DNA of 20,946 nucleotides from Bacteroidales bacterium (GTDB lineage: Bacteria > Bacteroidota > Bacteroidia > Bacteroidales > WCHB1-69): positions 1 through 20,946 of the forward strand of contig JAISTU010000112.1 in the NCBI GenBank assembly GCA_031272415.1, given 5' to 3'. The stretch's first letter is position 1. The number at the start of each line of letters is the position of its first letter. A program made the translations under genes and the position numbers. This document shows positions 6,981 to 13,856 of the stretch, in pieces. Under the pieces are notes generated by a model, which ran no database searches, was not told the DNA's origin, and saw only the letters and a program-made list of their open reading frames with translations.

Positions 6981-8018
6981 CTATTTTTTTAAATTATTTT
7001 TTTTTTTTTGCAATGAGTCCAAACGGTTAAGTGCCTCAATAGCAAGTGGATCGTTCTCTGACCAACGCAAAGTGTACATATAATCTTGCCGTGCTTTGCT
7101 GTAATCTTTGAGCGACTCAAACGCCAAACCACGATTAAAAATTGCCGCCGTGTAAATCGTATCTATCTCTATTGCTTGTGTAAAAAATGTAACTGCCTCA
7201 CGAAATCTATTGGTTTGCAGATAAATCCAACCGATATTGTGTAACGCAAATTGATTTTTTCTATTGAGTTGCAACATTTTTTTATAATATTCTACCGCTT
7301 GGTCATAATTGCCCGATTCTTGATAAAACATGGCTATATTGTACAGAATTTGTGGGTCATCGGGGCGAATACGCAACGCATTTTTATAATGGTCAATCGC
7401 CAACGGATTTAAATTTTGAGCGTACAAAACACCCAAATTTTCGCAAGCCTCAAAATAATCCGCATCTTGCTCTAATGCCATCAAATAGGCTTTAATTGCA
7501 TTGACGGTGTCGTTTTCTTCTTGATAATTCATTCCCAACAAATGGTAGGCTTTGGGATTATAAGGCAACAATTTAATGGTCTCAATGAGCAGATTTTCAG
7601 ATTGTTCGTAATCCCTGACCAAAAAATAAAATTCAGACAATTTAAGTCGTGCATCATTGTTGTTTTTATCCAATGCAATCGCTTTTTTTAGCACCTCTTC
7701 CACAGAAGTTAAATCTCTTTTTGCAAAATAAATATCCGCCACTTGGAGGTAAATATCGGAATTGTTAGAATCTAATTTCAGAGCCACTAATGACGCATTT
7801 AATGCACTGTCTAACAGTCCTTTATCTAAAAAATAAGAAGATAATTGTAAATACAATTTTGCATCTTTGGGACTGCGGTCTATTTTTTGGTAAAGTGCCG
7901 CCAATTCCTTATCAATTTCTTCATGTTGAGCATGTTTTTTACCTCCACAAGCAAAAAATATCCCCAAAATTGCAAAAAATACTATAACTTTACTACTTGA
8001 AATCCAAAAATTCATCAT
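6981..8018 (-). CDS. TPR-repeat lipoprotein
   Basis: A 345-residue protein. The N-terminus (MMNFWISSSKVIVFFAILGI) is a lipoprotein signal with FFAC as lipobox, so Cys24 should be lipidated and the protein anchored to an outer or inner membrane leaflet facing the periplasm. From about residue 40 to the end there are about eight tetratricopeptide repeats, recognisable by pairs such as NPKAYHLLGMNY, DPQILYNIAMFYQESGNYDQ and AALHNIGWIY-like segments (QFALHNIGWIYLQTNRFREA). TPR domains bind partner proteins; the partner is unknown. It has its own promoter (8049-8081), which lies partly within the end of the upstream YiiX-like gene, so transcription of the CofE-like and later genes probably starts here as well. 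Confidence 0.88.
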   Translation of the reverse strand: MMNFWISSSKVIVFFAILGIFFACGGKKHAQHEEIDKELAALYQKIDRSPKDAKLYLQLSSYFLDKGLLDSALNASLVALKLDSNNSDIYLQVADIYFAKRDLTSVEEVLKKAIALDKNNNDARLKLSEFYFLVRDYEQSENLLIETIKLLPYNPKAYHLLGMNYQEENDTVNAIKAYLMALEQDADYFEACENLGVLYAQNLNPLAIDHYKNALRIRPDDPQILYNIAMFYQESGNYDQAVEYYKKMLQLNRKNQFALHNIGWIYLQTNRFREAVTFFTQAIEIDTIYTAAIFNRGLAFESLKDYSKARQDYMYTLRWSENDPLAIEALNRLDSLQKKKNNLKK

Positions 8019-8048
8019 TTTTTATATCAATTTTATTTTATAACTTTG

Positions 8049-8081
8049 CAAAGATACACAATTTATCCGATTAAAAATTAA
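8049..8081 (-). promoter_or_regulatory. Promoter of the TPR lipoprotein gene
   Basis: On the minus strand TGTGTATCTTTG (8049-8060) holds a perfect Bacteroidetes -7 element TAnnTTTG (8049-8056), 30 bases before the start codon. Eleven bases upstream of TATCTTTG lies TTAATTTTTAATCG (8068-8081), where the -33 region should be. The same two-part layout occurs at 9974-10005 and 15431-15463. Confidence 0.7.
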
Positions 8082-8698
8082 AAATTAAAAATCAAATCAA
8101 ATTCTTCATGTCGATAAATATCTGATGGGAAGATGTATGTTCCTGTAAAAAGGGGTGCATTTAATTGACTCCGTTTTCCGAATGTAATATCTTGTCCTTC
8201 AATGGAATATATATACCATACAAATTCTGTACAATACATTTTCGTTGTATCATCCAATTTATAATCATGGTCAAAAAGAATTTCTTTTTTTAACAATCTA
8301 ATGGCTTGTTGTGCCGCTTTTTTTCCTAAAGAATTGTCTTTGAGGCGGTAAATCGCTCCATGTTGGGCTTTTTTTTTGCTCCAAAAATCATTGATAGGTT
8401 CGGCTTTAATTTTGTCCTCTTTTTCGTTTTTTTTTCGCTCGCCGGGTGCAATATGTATTACCATAAAAGTATTGTTTATCAATGCAATAATTCCTGCATG
8501 TGAATAAACTCCGGCAGTATCGGTGTACAAAACTGCCTGCGATTTGGTGCTGTTTCCTTTCCGAAATACAATATCACCCTCTTGAAAATCAATATTTTCA
8601 AAATTCCTGTAAGATTTTTTTTGTGTGCAAGATAAAATACATAATACACACATAATCAGTAAGATACAGATTCTGTGCATGCTCTGAAATTGTTGCAT
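8078..8698 (-). CDS. YiiX/YebB-like lipoprotein, permuted NlpC/P60 cysteine peptidase
   Basis: A 206-residue protein with a lipoprotein signal (ICILLIMCVLCILSC, Cys24 as lipid site). The rest matches the YiiX-type permuted papain-like fold: EGDIVFRKG, then YSHAGI with His67, and YCTEFVW with Cys156 and Glu158, the likely catalytic His/Cys arrangement of this family. Relatives are thought to be amidases or lipid-linked hydrolases of the envelope; the substrate is not known. The start at 8698 gives a complete signal peptide; a later Met (residue 7) would also do. It follows the dCMP deaminase gene by 23 bases, and its last bases overlap the promoter of the TPR lipoprotein. Confidence 0.85.
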   Translation of the reverse strand: MQQFQSMHRICILLIMCVLCILSCTQKKSYRNFENIDFQEGDIVFRKGNSTKSQAVLYTDTAGVYSHAGIIALINNTFMVIHIAPGERKKNEKEDKIKAEPINDFWSKKKAQHGAIYRLKDNSLGKKAAQQAIRLLKKEILFDHDYKLDDTTKMYCTEFVWYIYSIEGQDITFGKRSQLNAPLFTGTYIFPSDIYRHEEFDLIFNF

Positions 8699-8721
8699 TT
8701 GTTCACTTTGTTTGGCTCAAT

Positions 8722-9213
8722 CTACTGATTACTATATTGCATAATTTCATTTTCAACAAATTCAATTTGAATTTTTGCGGTTTTAAACATCTCTTCTGAC
8801 TCTTCGCCTGCGTGATATTTTTTTTGACACACAACCCGTTTAATACCGCAATTGATAATCATCATGGCGCAAGTACGGCAAGGGGTCATTCGGCAATAAA
8901 GTGTTGAGCCTTCGAGCGATATGCCCAATTTAGCCGCTTGACAAATGGCATTTTGTTCGGCATGAACAGTCCTTACGCAATGGTTGGTAACGCTTCCGTC
9001 CTCATGCACAGTGCGTTTCATCTGATGTCCGGCGTCATCACAATGTGGCAAACCAATCGGCGAGCCTACATAACCTGTTACCAACAATTGACGGTCGCGG
9101 GCAATTACACAGCCACTTCTGCCACGGTCACAAGTAGCCCTTTTTGCTACCGTGTCCGCAATTTCCATAAAATATTCATCCCATGTAGGACGCTGATGTT
9201 GTTGATTTTCCAT
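8722..9213 (-). CDS. dCMP deaminase family protein (ComEB-like)
   Basis: A 163-residue zinc deaminase. The zinc/catalytic motif HAEQN gives His84 and Glu86, and PCRTC gives Cys112 and Cys115. DRGRSGCVIARDRQLLVTGY with SPIGLPHCD upstream and the long loop between them are typical of deoxycytidylate deaminases rather than cytidine deaminases. Expected reaction: dCMP to dUMP, feeding thymidylate synthesis in the cytoplasm. Length is normal for the family and no key residue is missing. It lies 11 bases after the AlkD-like gene and 23 bases before the YiiX-like gene, so all three are probably one transcript. Confidence 0.93.
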   Translation of the reverse strand: MENQQHQRPTWDEYFMEIADTVAKRATCDRGRSGCVIARDRQLLVTGYVGSPIGLPHCDDAGHQMKRTVHEDGSVTNHCVRTVHAEQNAICQAAKLGISLEGSTLYCRMTPCRTCAMMIINCGIKRVVCQKKYHAGEESEEMFKTAKIQIEFVENEIMQYSNQ

Positions 9214-9224
9214 ATATTTTGTAA

Positions 9225-9923
9225 TTATTTTTTCAAATATTGCAAACGCTCATCCTGCGGAAATTTTTCTATTGCATAACGCAATGTAGTGCGTGCCAGA
9301 GCAGAATGATTCGCATTTAAAAATTGTTTTAATTGTTCTATATCTTTTTTCCCGCATTCCCGCAACATCCAGCCCACGGCTTTATGAATAAGGTCGTGCC
9401 GATGATTGAGTAAAATTTGTGAAATGGCAAAGGCATCTTTGAGGTCATTGCTGCGAATAAATACAATTGTTGAAACAATAGCAATTCGCTGTTCCCACAT
9501 ATTTTTACTTTTTGCTAAGTCATACAGTGGTTTCCGACTTTTGTCCAAAAGATATGTCCCCACAATGTAAGCACTTAAATCTACCAAATCCCAATTGTTA
9601 ATATATTGAGTATGAGAGAGATAAAAATCATAAATCTCTTTTTGTAATGCAGGGTCTTTTTTTGCCGATTGAAATTGCTTGACTAAAATAAAAAGTGCGC
9701 ACATACGAATTTCGTGTATAGGAGAAACTATAAGTTCTTCTAATTCACTCAAATTCAATGAGTTATATTTCTTTGCTATTTCTCTAATAGCAGGCACAGA
9801 AATACCCCAAAATATGTCTCCAAAGGCATATTCTCCTTTTGCAGTTTTAAAATATCGCTGCATATCAACTGCCTTTTTTTCATTGCCTAATTCTCGCAAC
9901 TGTTCAACCAACTTTGTAACCAT
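9225..9923 (-). CDS. AlkD-like DNA alkylation repair protein
   Basis: A 232-residue, all-helical HEAT-like repeat protein of the AlkD DNA glycosylase family. Motifs seen: GDIFWGISVPAIREIAKKY (about residues 35-53), INNWDLVDLSAYIVG with Trp111, Asp112 and Asp115, MWEQRIAIVST with Trp143 and Arg146, and KAVGWMLREC with Trp185. These match the aromatic/acidic residues that line the alkyl-base pocket in characterised AlkD enzymes, which remove N3- and N7-alkylated purines. A near-universal Bacteroidota family; whether this member is an active glycosylase is not shown by sequence alone. First gene of the minus-strand run and divergent from the barrel/lipoprotein/rSAM operon across a 122-base gap. 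Confidence 0.9.
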   Translation of the reverse strand: MVTKLVEQLRELGNEKKAVDMQRYFKTAKGEYAFGDIFWGISVPAIREIAKKYNSLNLSELEELIVSPIHEIRMCALFILVKQFQSAKKDPALQKEIYDFYLSHTQYINNWDLVDLSAYIVGTYLLDKSRKPLYDLAKSKNMWEQRIAIVSTIVFIRSNDLKDAFAISQILLNHRHDLIHKAVGWMLRECGKKDIEQLKQFLNANHSALARTTLRYAIEKFPQDERLQYLKK

Positions 9924-9973
9924 ACAATTGTAACGGTAATTTTTGAGAATTATTTTATAAATTTCTACTTTAT

Positions 9974-10005
9974 TTAATTTTTAATTGAAAAAATGTGTAT
10001 TTTTG
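9974..10005 (+). promoter_or_regulatory. Promoter of the barrel/lipoprotein/rSAM operon
   Basis: TTAATTTTTAATTG (9974-9987) is followed after ten bases by TATTTTTG (9998-10005), a Bacteroidetes -7 element TAnnTTTG, within TGTGTATTTTTG. The start codon of the barrel gene is 40 bases downstream. Same layout as the promoters at 8049-8081 and 15431-15463. Confidence 0.7.
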
Positions 10006-10045
10006 CAAAATAAGTTTTTTGTTTAATTAAAAAAGTTCGGTTTCT

Positions 10046-10633
10046 ATGAAAAAGGCAGTTGTAATATTTTGGTTTACAGTGATTTGTGTTGGTTTTGCGT
10101 GGTCGCAAGAGACACAGCAAAATGAAGTAAAAGCACAACAGTGGCAATTTCACCGACACGAGATTAGATGCTCTTACAGTTGGAATATATTGCCGACTGT
10201 ATTTTGGTGCACACAGTACAATCATTTTTTGTACGGGACATTAACAGTTTCTTATTTGTATCGCCCGCTCAAATGGCTATGGATAGGGGCAGATGTGGTG
10301 AATTATTTTGGAGAAGAGACTTTCTACTGGCGGGAGTATGATTTTAATGGTGCTGTTCGCAATTATTCCAAAGAAAAATTTCATTACGGTATTGGGATTG
10401 CTCCTGTTGTCCGTTTTTCCTATCTTAACAAAAAACATATCACTTTGTATAGTGGTTTGTCGTTTGGTGCTGCGTATCTTTTCAGTTATATTCCGCAAAC
10501 TAAAAACTATTGGCAAGTTACAATGATTGGTGCAAATGGGGCTATCGGCAAAAATGCAAACTTTATTTTGGGCGGTGAAATCGGGTTTGGATTTAAAGGT
10601 TTTTTTAATATAAATGCAGGTTATTCATTTTAA
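10046..10633 (+). CDS. Small outer-membrane beta-barrel protein, unknown function
   Basis: A 195-residue protein with a clear signal peptide (MKKAVVIFWFTVICVGFAWS, cleavage near residue 20-22). The mature part has the alternating aromatic/Gly pattern of short outer-membrane barrels: YLYRPLKWLWIGADVVNYFG, HYGIGIAPVVRFSYLNKKH, LYSGLSFGAAYLF and NFILGGEIGFGFKG, ending in NINAGYSF with the terminal aromatic typical of barrel proteins. About eight strands would fit its size. The stop is 16 bases before the lipoprotein start, so it is the first gene of a three-gene operon with the lipoprotein and radical SAM enzyme. A direct role in that system is possible but is suggested only by position. Confidence 0.8.
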   Translation: MKKAVVIFWFTVICVGFAWSQETQQNEVKAQQWQFHRHEIRCSYSWNILPTVFWCTQYNHFLYGTLTVSYLYRPLKWLWIGADVVNYFGEETFYWREYDFNGAVRNYSKEKFHYGIGIAPVVRFSYLNKKHITLYSGLSFGAAYLFSYIPQTKNYWQVTMIGANGAIGKNANFILGGEIGFGFKGFFNINAGYSF

Positions 10634-10649
10634 AAACAAATATAATTAT

Positions 10650-11075
10650 ATGAAAATCAATAAAATAAATAAATGGTTTAGGAACATTCTCAAAGCAAGT
10701 AGTTTGACGGCAGTAATGTTTGTATTTCAAGCCTGTTATGGAACAGCGTATGATGATTATAAGGAAGATGTGTTCATTTCAGGGAAAGTTATCTCAAAAA
10801 GTACCCAGCAGCCTATTCAAGGCATTAAAGTATCCCCAAAATCGGAGTCCGTTTTTGCAATAACAGATAAAAATGGTGAATTTGGTTTCTATTCGCCACG
10901 ATATAGGGTAACTGATTATTTTGATACACTTTCTGCCGTTAGAGAAGGATATCCATTGCTTTTTGAAGATATTGACAGCACGGAAAATGGGGCTTATGCC
11001 GACACATTGCTCTATATTAATGTTCAATATCAACATAAAGTTGAGGTGAATATGCAGTTAGAAGATGCGCAATAA
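10650..11075 (+). CDS. Radical SAM-associated lipoprotein
   Basis: A 141-residue protein. I chose the ATG at 10650 over one at 10614: the upstream start overlaps the barrel gene and puts a charged stretch before the signal, whereas 10650 gives a standard lipoprotein signal ending FQAC with Cys29 as lipid site. Directly after it comes YGTAYDDY, and then a carboxypeptidase-regulatory-like beta domain: FISGKVISKSTQQPIQGIKV, ITDKNGEFGFYS, VEVNMQLED. This matches the lipoprotein half of the rSAM/lipoprotein pair of Bacteroidota (I recall TIGR04134), whose role is not known. The end overlaps the radical SAM gene by 11 bases, implying coupled translation. It is the natural candidate substrate of that enzyme. 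Confidence 0.87.
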   Translation: MKINKINKWFRNILKASSLTAVMFVFQACYGTAYDDYKEDVFISGKVISKSTQQPIQGIKVSPKSESVFAITDKNGEFGFYSPRYRVTDYFDTLSAVREGYPLLFEDIDSTENGAYADTLLYINVQYQHKVEVNMQLEDAQ

Positions 11076-12123
11076 GATTTTACAGATTCTATTTAATCTG
11101 TTCAAAATCAATGAGATAAAATTGCATCCGCTGAATTATCTTTTTTGGGAATGCACACAACGCTGTAATTTATGTTGTTTGCATTGTGGCTCTGATTGCG
11201 TTTCGGATGCTCAATACAAGGACATGCCTTTTGAGGATTTTTTGAATGCCGTTTTGCCACTGAAAAATATGTATCCCCCTGATTCTATTACAGTTGTGAT
11301 TACAGGTGGAGAGCCATTATTGAGAAAAGATTTGCCCGATTGCGGAAAACAATTGCGAAAAAATGGTTTTCGTTGGGGAATAGTTACCAATGGCTATTTA
11401 TATGATAATCAGAAGCATACAGAATTGCTTTCCTCCGGAATGGGGGCTATCACAGTCAGTTTGGACGGATTAGAAATGCACCATAATTGGCTGCGTTGTA
11501 ACCCTAAAAGTTTTCAAAATGCAGTCGATGCAATTGAAATTATTGCTACTTCTCAACGACTGAATTATGATATAGTTACATGTGTTAATAAACTAAATAT
11601 CAATGAATTAGAAGAAATAAAACAACTTTTATTGTCAAAAAAAGTGAAAAATTGGCGACTTTTTACCATAGCCCCCATTGGCAGAGCGGCTCATAATCCG
11701 GACTTACACCTCTCGCCAAAAGAACTTCATTTTTTGCTCGCATTTATTGCCAAGACTCGTAATGAACACAAAATCAATACTTATTTTAGTTGTGAAAGTT
11801 ATTTGGGCAAATATGAGCGGAAGGTGCGAGATACGTTCTTTTTTTGTCGTGCGGGTGTCAATATTGCGTCTGTGTTGATAGATGGTTCTATTTCGGCTTG
11901 CCCTAATATTGACCGAACCTTTTCACAAGGCAATATTTACAAGGACAATATAGCAGAAATATGGGAAAATAAATTCCAAATTATGCGCCATCGTCAGTGG
12001 GCAAAAAAAGGAATTTGTACAACTTGTAAAGCCTTTCAACACTGCAAAGGAGGTGCTATGCACCTGTGGGACAAGCAATTAACCTCCAACCAAGCCTGCA
12101 TTTTTCATAGAATGAACCATTAG
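11065..12123 (+). CDS. Radical SAM/SPASM enzyme of the rSAM/lipoprotein system
   Basis: A 352-residue enzyme. The [4Fe-4S]-SAM site is CTQRCNLC (Cys30, Cys34, Cys37), followed by VVITGGEPLLRKDL, the SAM-binding GGEP motif. The C-terminal SPASM region has Cys261, Cys279, Cys318, Cys321, Cys327 and Cys345 in the usual spacing for auxiliary iron-sulphur clusters. SPASM enzymes commonly modify peptides or proteins. The immediate neighbour, overlapping by 11 bases, is the partner lipoprotein, as in the rSAM/lipoprotein pair of Bacteroidota (I recall TIGR04133). The modification is unknown. Extra cysteines at 38, 41 and 45 closely follow the cluster motif. The enzyme has no signal peptide, so any action on the lipoprotein would take place before export. 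Confidence 0.92.
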   Translation: MRNKILQILFNLFKINEIKLHPLNYLFWECTQRCNLCCLHCGSDCVSDAQYKDMPFEDFLNAVLPLKNMYPPDSITVVITGGEPLLRKDLPDCGKQLRKNGFRWGIVTNGYLYDNQKHTELLSSGMGAITVSLDGLEMHHNWLRCNPKSFQNAVDAIEIIATSQRLNYDIVTCVNKLNINELEEIKQLLLSKKVKNWRLFTIAPIGRAAHNPDLHLSPKELHFLLAFIAKTRNEHKINTYFSCESYLGKYERKVRDTFFFCRAGVNIASVLIDGSISACPNIDRTFSQGNIYKDNIAEIWENKFQIMRHRQWAKKGICTTCKAFQHCKGGAMHLWDKQLTSNQACIFHRMNH

Positions 12124-12135
12124 AGAGAAGAGAGG

Positions 12136-12165
12136 CAATTAAAAAATAAAGATTTTTTTTAATTG
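12136..12165 (+). terminator. A/T-rich stem-loop after the rSAM operon
   Basis: CAATTAAAAAA (12136-12146) pairs perfectly with TTTTTTAATTG (12155-12165) around an 8-base loop, 12 bases after the rSAM stop. It has almost no G/C, so it would be a weak terminator at best. Confidence 0.35.
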
Positions 12166-12236
12166 GGAATGGAAAATTGAGAATGATTTTTTTTTGCATT
12201 TTGGGATAAAAATGTTCTAAAATTAGACAAAATTCT

Positions 12237-12443
12237 CTTGTCTGAACTGTGATTTTGAATGATTTTAATGATTTGTGTGATTATTTAAAATCATGCTATT
12301 CAGATAAATCTTGCGAAAATCGTGATTCAGATAATTTTTAAAATCATAATAATCACATCAATCATACGAAAATCAGTGGTTCAGACAATTTAAAAATCAT
12401 AATAATCACACCAATCATACGAAAATCAAAGTTCAGACAAAGA
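12237..12443. repeat. GTCTGAAC/GATT-rich dispersed repeat, one forward and two or three inverted copies
   Basis: One copy reads forward from TTGTCTGAACTGTGATTTT (12238 on). Two inverted copies, at about 12336-12389 and 12389-12443, share AATCATAATAATCACA, then CAATCATACGAAAATCA and TTCAGACAA, at a 53-bp period. A partial third inverted copy (GAAAATCGTGATTCAGATAA) lies at 12315-12334. Confidence 0.75.
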
Positions 12444-12447
12444 GAAG

Positions 12448-12473
12448 ATTGCTGGACAAGCCCGCAATGACGG
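12448..12473. repeat. Degenerate REP-like palindrome (ATTGCGGG type), intergenic
   Basis: GATTGCTGGACAAGCCCGCA followed by ATGACGG matches the copy at 73-103 over nearly its whole length, with changes in the left stem (CTGGA for CGGGT). It is the only copy of this family outside a gene in the window. Confidence 0.7.
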
Positions 12474-12626
12474 TACAGGAGGGGAGATACAAATTTTACA
12501 GCAAATTTATCCCAAAATGCAAAAAAAATAATCTAACCCAAAAATTAAAAAAATTTGCATAAATATACAATATTTGGCACAATTTTTGCGTTATATTGGA
12601 TTATATTAGAATTATTTTAAAATAGG

Positions 12627-13259
12627 ATGAAGTCAAAAATATTTATTATTGTATTTGCATTTGCAACGGTAGGCGTTTTTGCACAAAAGGAATTGACCGC
12701 CGACCTCAAGCAGAAGATTAAGGAGCACAATTCGGCAATTACAACTTTGAATTGTCGTTTTAAACAGACCAAACATTTGGCAATTATGTCCAAAGATTTG
12801 GTTTCGACGGGTCAATTTTATTATCAACAAAAAGACAAATTATCCATGCAGTATGATACGCCGGCGGGTGATTTGATGACCATGAATGGCACTGATTTTC
12901 TGATGATTACAAATGGAAAACGCAGAGTTGCATCCAGCAAATCGAATGCAAAATTGAAAACATTACAAGTCCTTTTGACTGCCTGCATGAATGGCGATAT
13001 TGATGCTGCAATGGCACAAACAGCGGCAACGGCGGTCTATACCGATAACGGAAAAAACTACATCATCAAATTGACCCCCAAAAAAGCAGATCTTTCAAAA
13101 GGAGTAGTCTCTATTGTGCTGACTGTCAATAAACAAAGCATGGAAATTACGGCTCTTCGCATTGACGAAACCGCCGATAATTATACACTTTATGAACTCA
13201 GCAATAGAGTGGTAAATAAACCCATTGACGCAAAAGTTTTTGAAATTAAAGCCTCTTAA
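12627..13259 (+). CDS. LolA-like outer-membrane lipoprotein carrier protein
   Basis: A 210-residue protein with a signal peptide (KIFIIVFAFATVGVFA, cleavage before Gln20), hence periplasmic. It follows the LolA pattern in Bacteroidota: TTLNCRFKQTKHLAIMSKDL, TGQFYYQQKDKLSMQYDTPA, GTDFLMITNGKRR, and then a long beta-rich half with ITALRIDETADNYTLYELS. LolA carries lipoproteins from the inner to the outer membrane; this divergent member could be a LolA or a LolA-fold relative with another ligand. It is followed 9 bases later by the membrane-anchored AraC-type regulator, a pairing that suggests an envelope link. Confidence 0.82.
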   Translation: MKSKIFIIVFAFATVGVFAQKELTADLKQKIKEHNSAITTLNCRFKQTKHLAIMSKDLVSTGQFYYQQKDKLSMQYDTPAGDLMTMNGTDFLMITNGKRRVASSKSNAKLKTLQVLLTACMNGDIDAAMAQTAATAVYTDNGKNYIIKLTPKKADLSKGVVSIVLTVNKQSMEITALRIDETADNYTLYELSNRVVNKPIDAKVFEIKAS

Positions 13260-13268
13260 TTGAATTTG

Positions 13269-13844
13269 ATGTATAGCATAATTAACCCACAATCAATCAT
13301 TTATATTGCTTTTATGGTAATATTATTGCTTTTGTTGGCAATCGTTTTGTTGTTGTATTTTTTTCAATTGCGGCAAAAAAATCGCATTATTGTCAAATAT
13401 ATTTTGGAGCAAAACAGGCATGAGCAACAACTTGGAGAGCCTGCACAACAGCCAAACAAAGACCAAAAATTGTTCAAACGGCTCAATGAATATATGCAAT
13501 TGAGCAAAACGTATCGCAATGAAAATGTGAGTCGGCATGCAACTTCGCGGCATTTAAGTACCAATGAAAGGTATTTGGAGGCGGCAGTCAAAGCGTGTGC
13601 CAATATGCCTTTTGTTGATTATGTCAATATTTTACGCTTGCAATATGCTTGTAATTTATTGAGTAACAGTCATAAACGAGCAAATATTGAACGTATTGCC
13701 AATGAATGTGGTTTTGGTAAAAAAAGTGAATTTTGCCAACTTTTTATTCAAAAATATGGTATTTCACCTACTAAATTTCGCAAAAATGCAAAAAATACAG
13801 AGATTATTCCTCAAAAAAATACAAAATTACAAAAAAATAAATAA
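13269..13844 (+). CDS. Membrane-anchored AraC-family HTH protein
   Basis: A 191-residue protein counted from the ATG at 13269. A TTG at 13260, directly after the LolA stop, would add three residues (MNL) and is less likely. Residues about 10-33 are one strongly hydrophobic helix (IIYIAFMVILLLLLAIVLLL) followed by a positively charged stretch, so the C-terminal part should face the cytoplasm. From about residue 85 to 180 there is an AraC-type double helix-turn-helix: NERYLEAAVKACANMPFVDY, LRLQYACNLLS, IERIANECGFGKKSEFCQLF and KYGISPTKFRK. There is no ligand-binding domain. The gene sits between LolA-like and purD with gaps of 9 and 12 bases. Its targets are unknown. Confidence 0.85.
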   Translation: MYSIINPQSIIYIAFMVILLLLLAIVLLLYFFQLRQKNRIIVKYILEQNRHEQQLGEPAQQPNKDQKLFKRLNEYMQLSKTYRNENVSRHATSRHLSTNERYLEAAVKACANMPFVDYVNILRLQYACNLLSNSHKRANIERIANECGFGKKSEFCQLFIQKYGISPTKFRKNAKNTEIIPQKNTKLQKNK

Positions 13845-13856
13845 AAATATCAATTT

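Larger units (their letters stand above)
12187..12528. mobile_element. Possible MITE-like element with 23-bp perfect inverted repeats
   Basis: TTTTTTTTGCATTTTGGG plus ATAAA (ending at 12210) is the exact reverse complement of TTTATCCCAAAATGCAAAA plus AAAA (starting at 12506). The two ends bound about 340 bases with no coding capacity. No clear target-site duplication was found. The CCCAAAATGC end motif appears a third time at 15346-15365, which suggests a dispersed family. Confidence 0.5.
12124..12626. other. 503-base gene-free region filled with repeats
   Basis: No convincing reading frame on either strand. It holds an A/T stem-loop after the rSAM gene, a 23-bp perfect inverted repeat bounding about 340 bases, a set of GTCTGAAC/GATT-rich repeats, a degenerate REP-like palindrome, and the upstream region of the LolA-like gene (12530-12626). 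That last part has no perfect TAnnTTTG; AATATTTG-like and AATTTTTG-like near-misses lie at about 12570-12590. Confidence 0.8.

Noticed and set aside
10614..10650. Upstream start for the lipoprotein gene
   Set aside because: It overlaps the barrel gene and places charged residues before the signal; the ATG at 10650 gives a normal lipoprotein signal.
12237..12443. CRISPR array
   Set aside because: Only two direct 53-bp units with no spacers between them, plus an inverted copy; no cas genes in the window.
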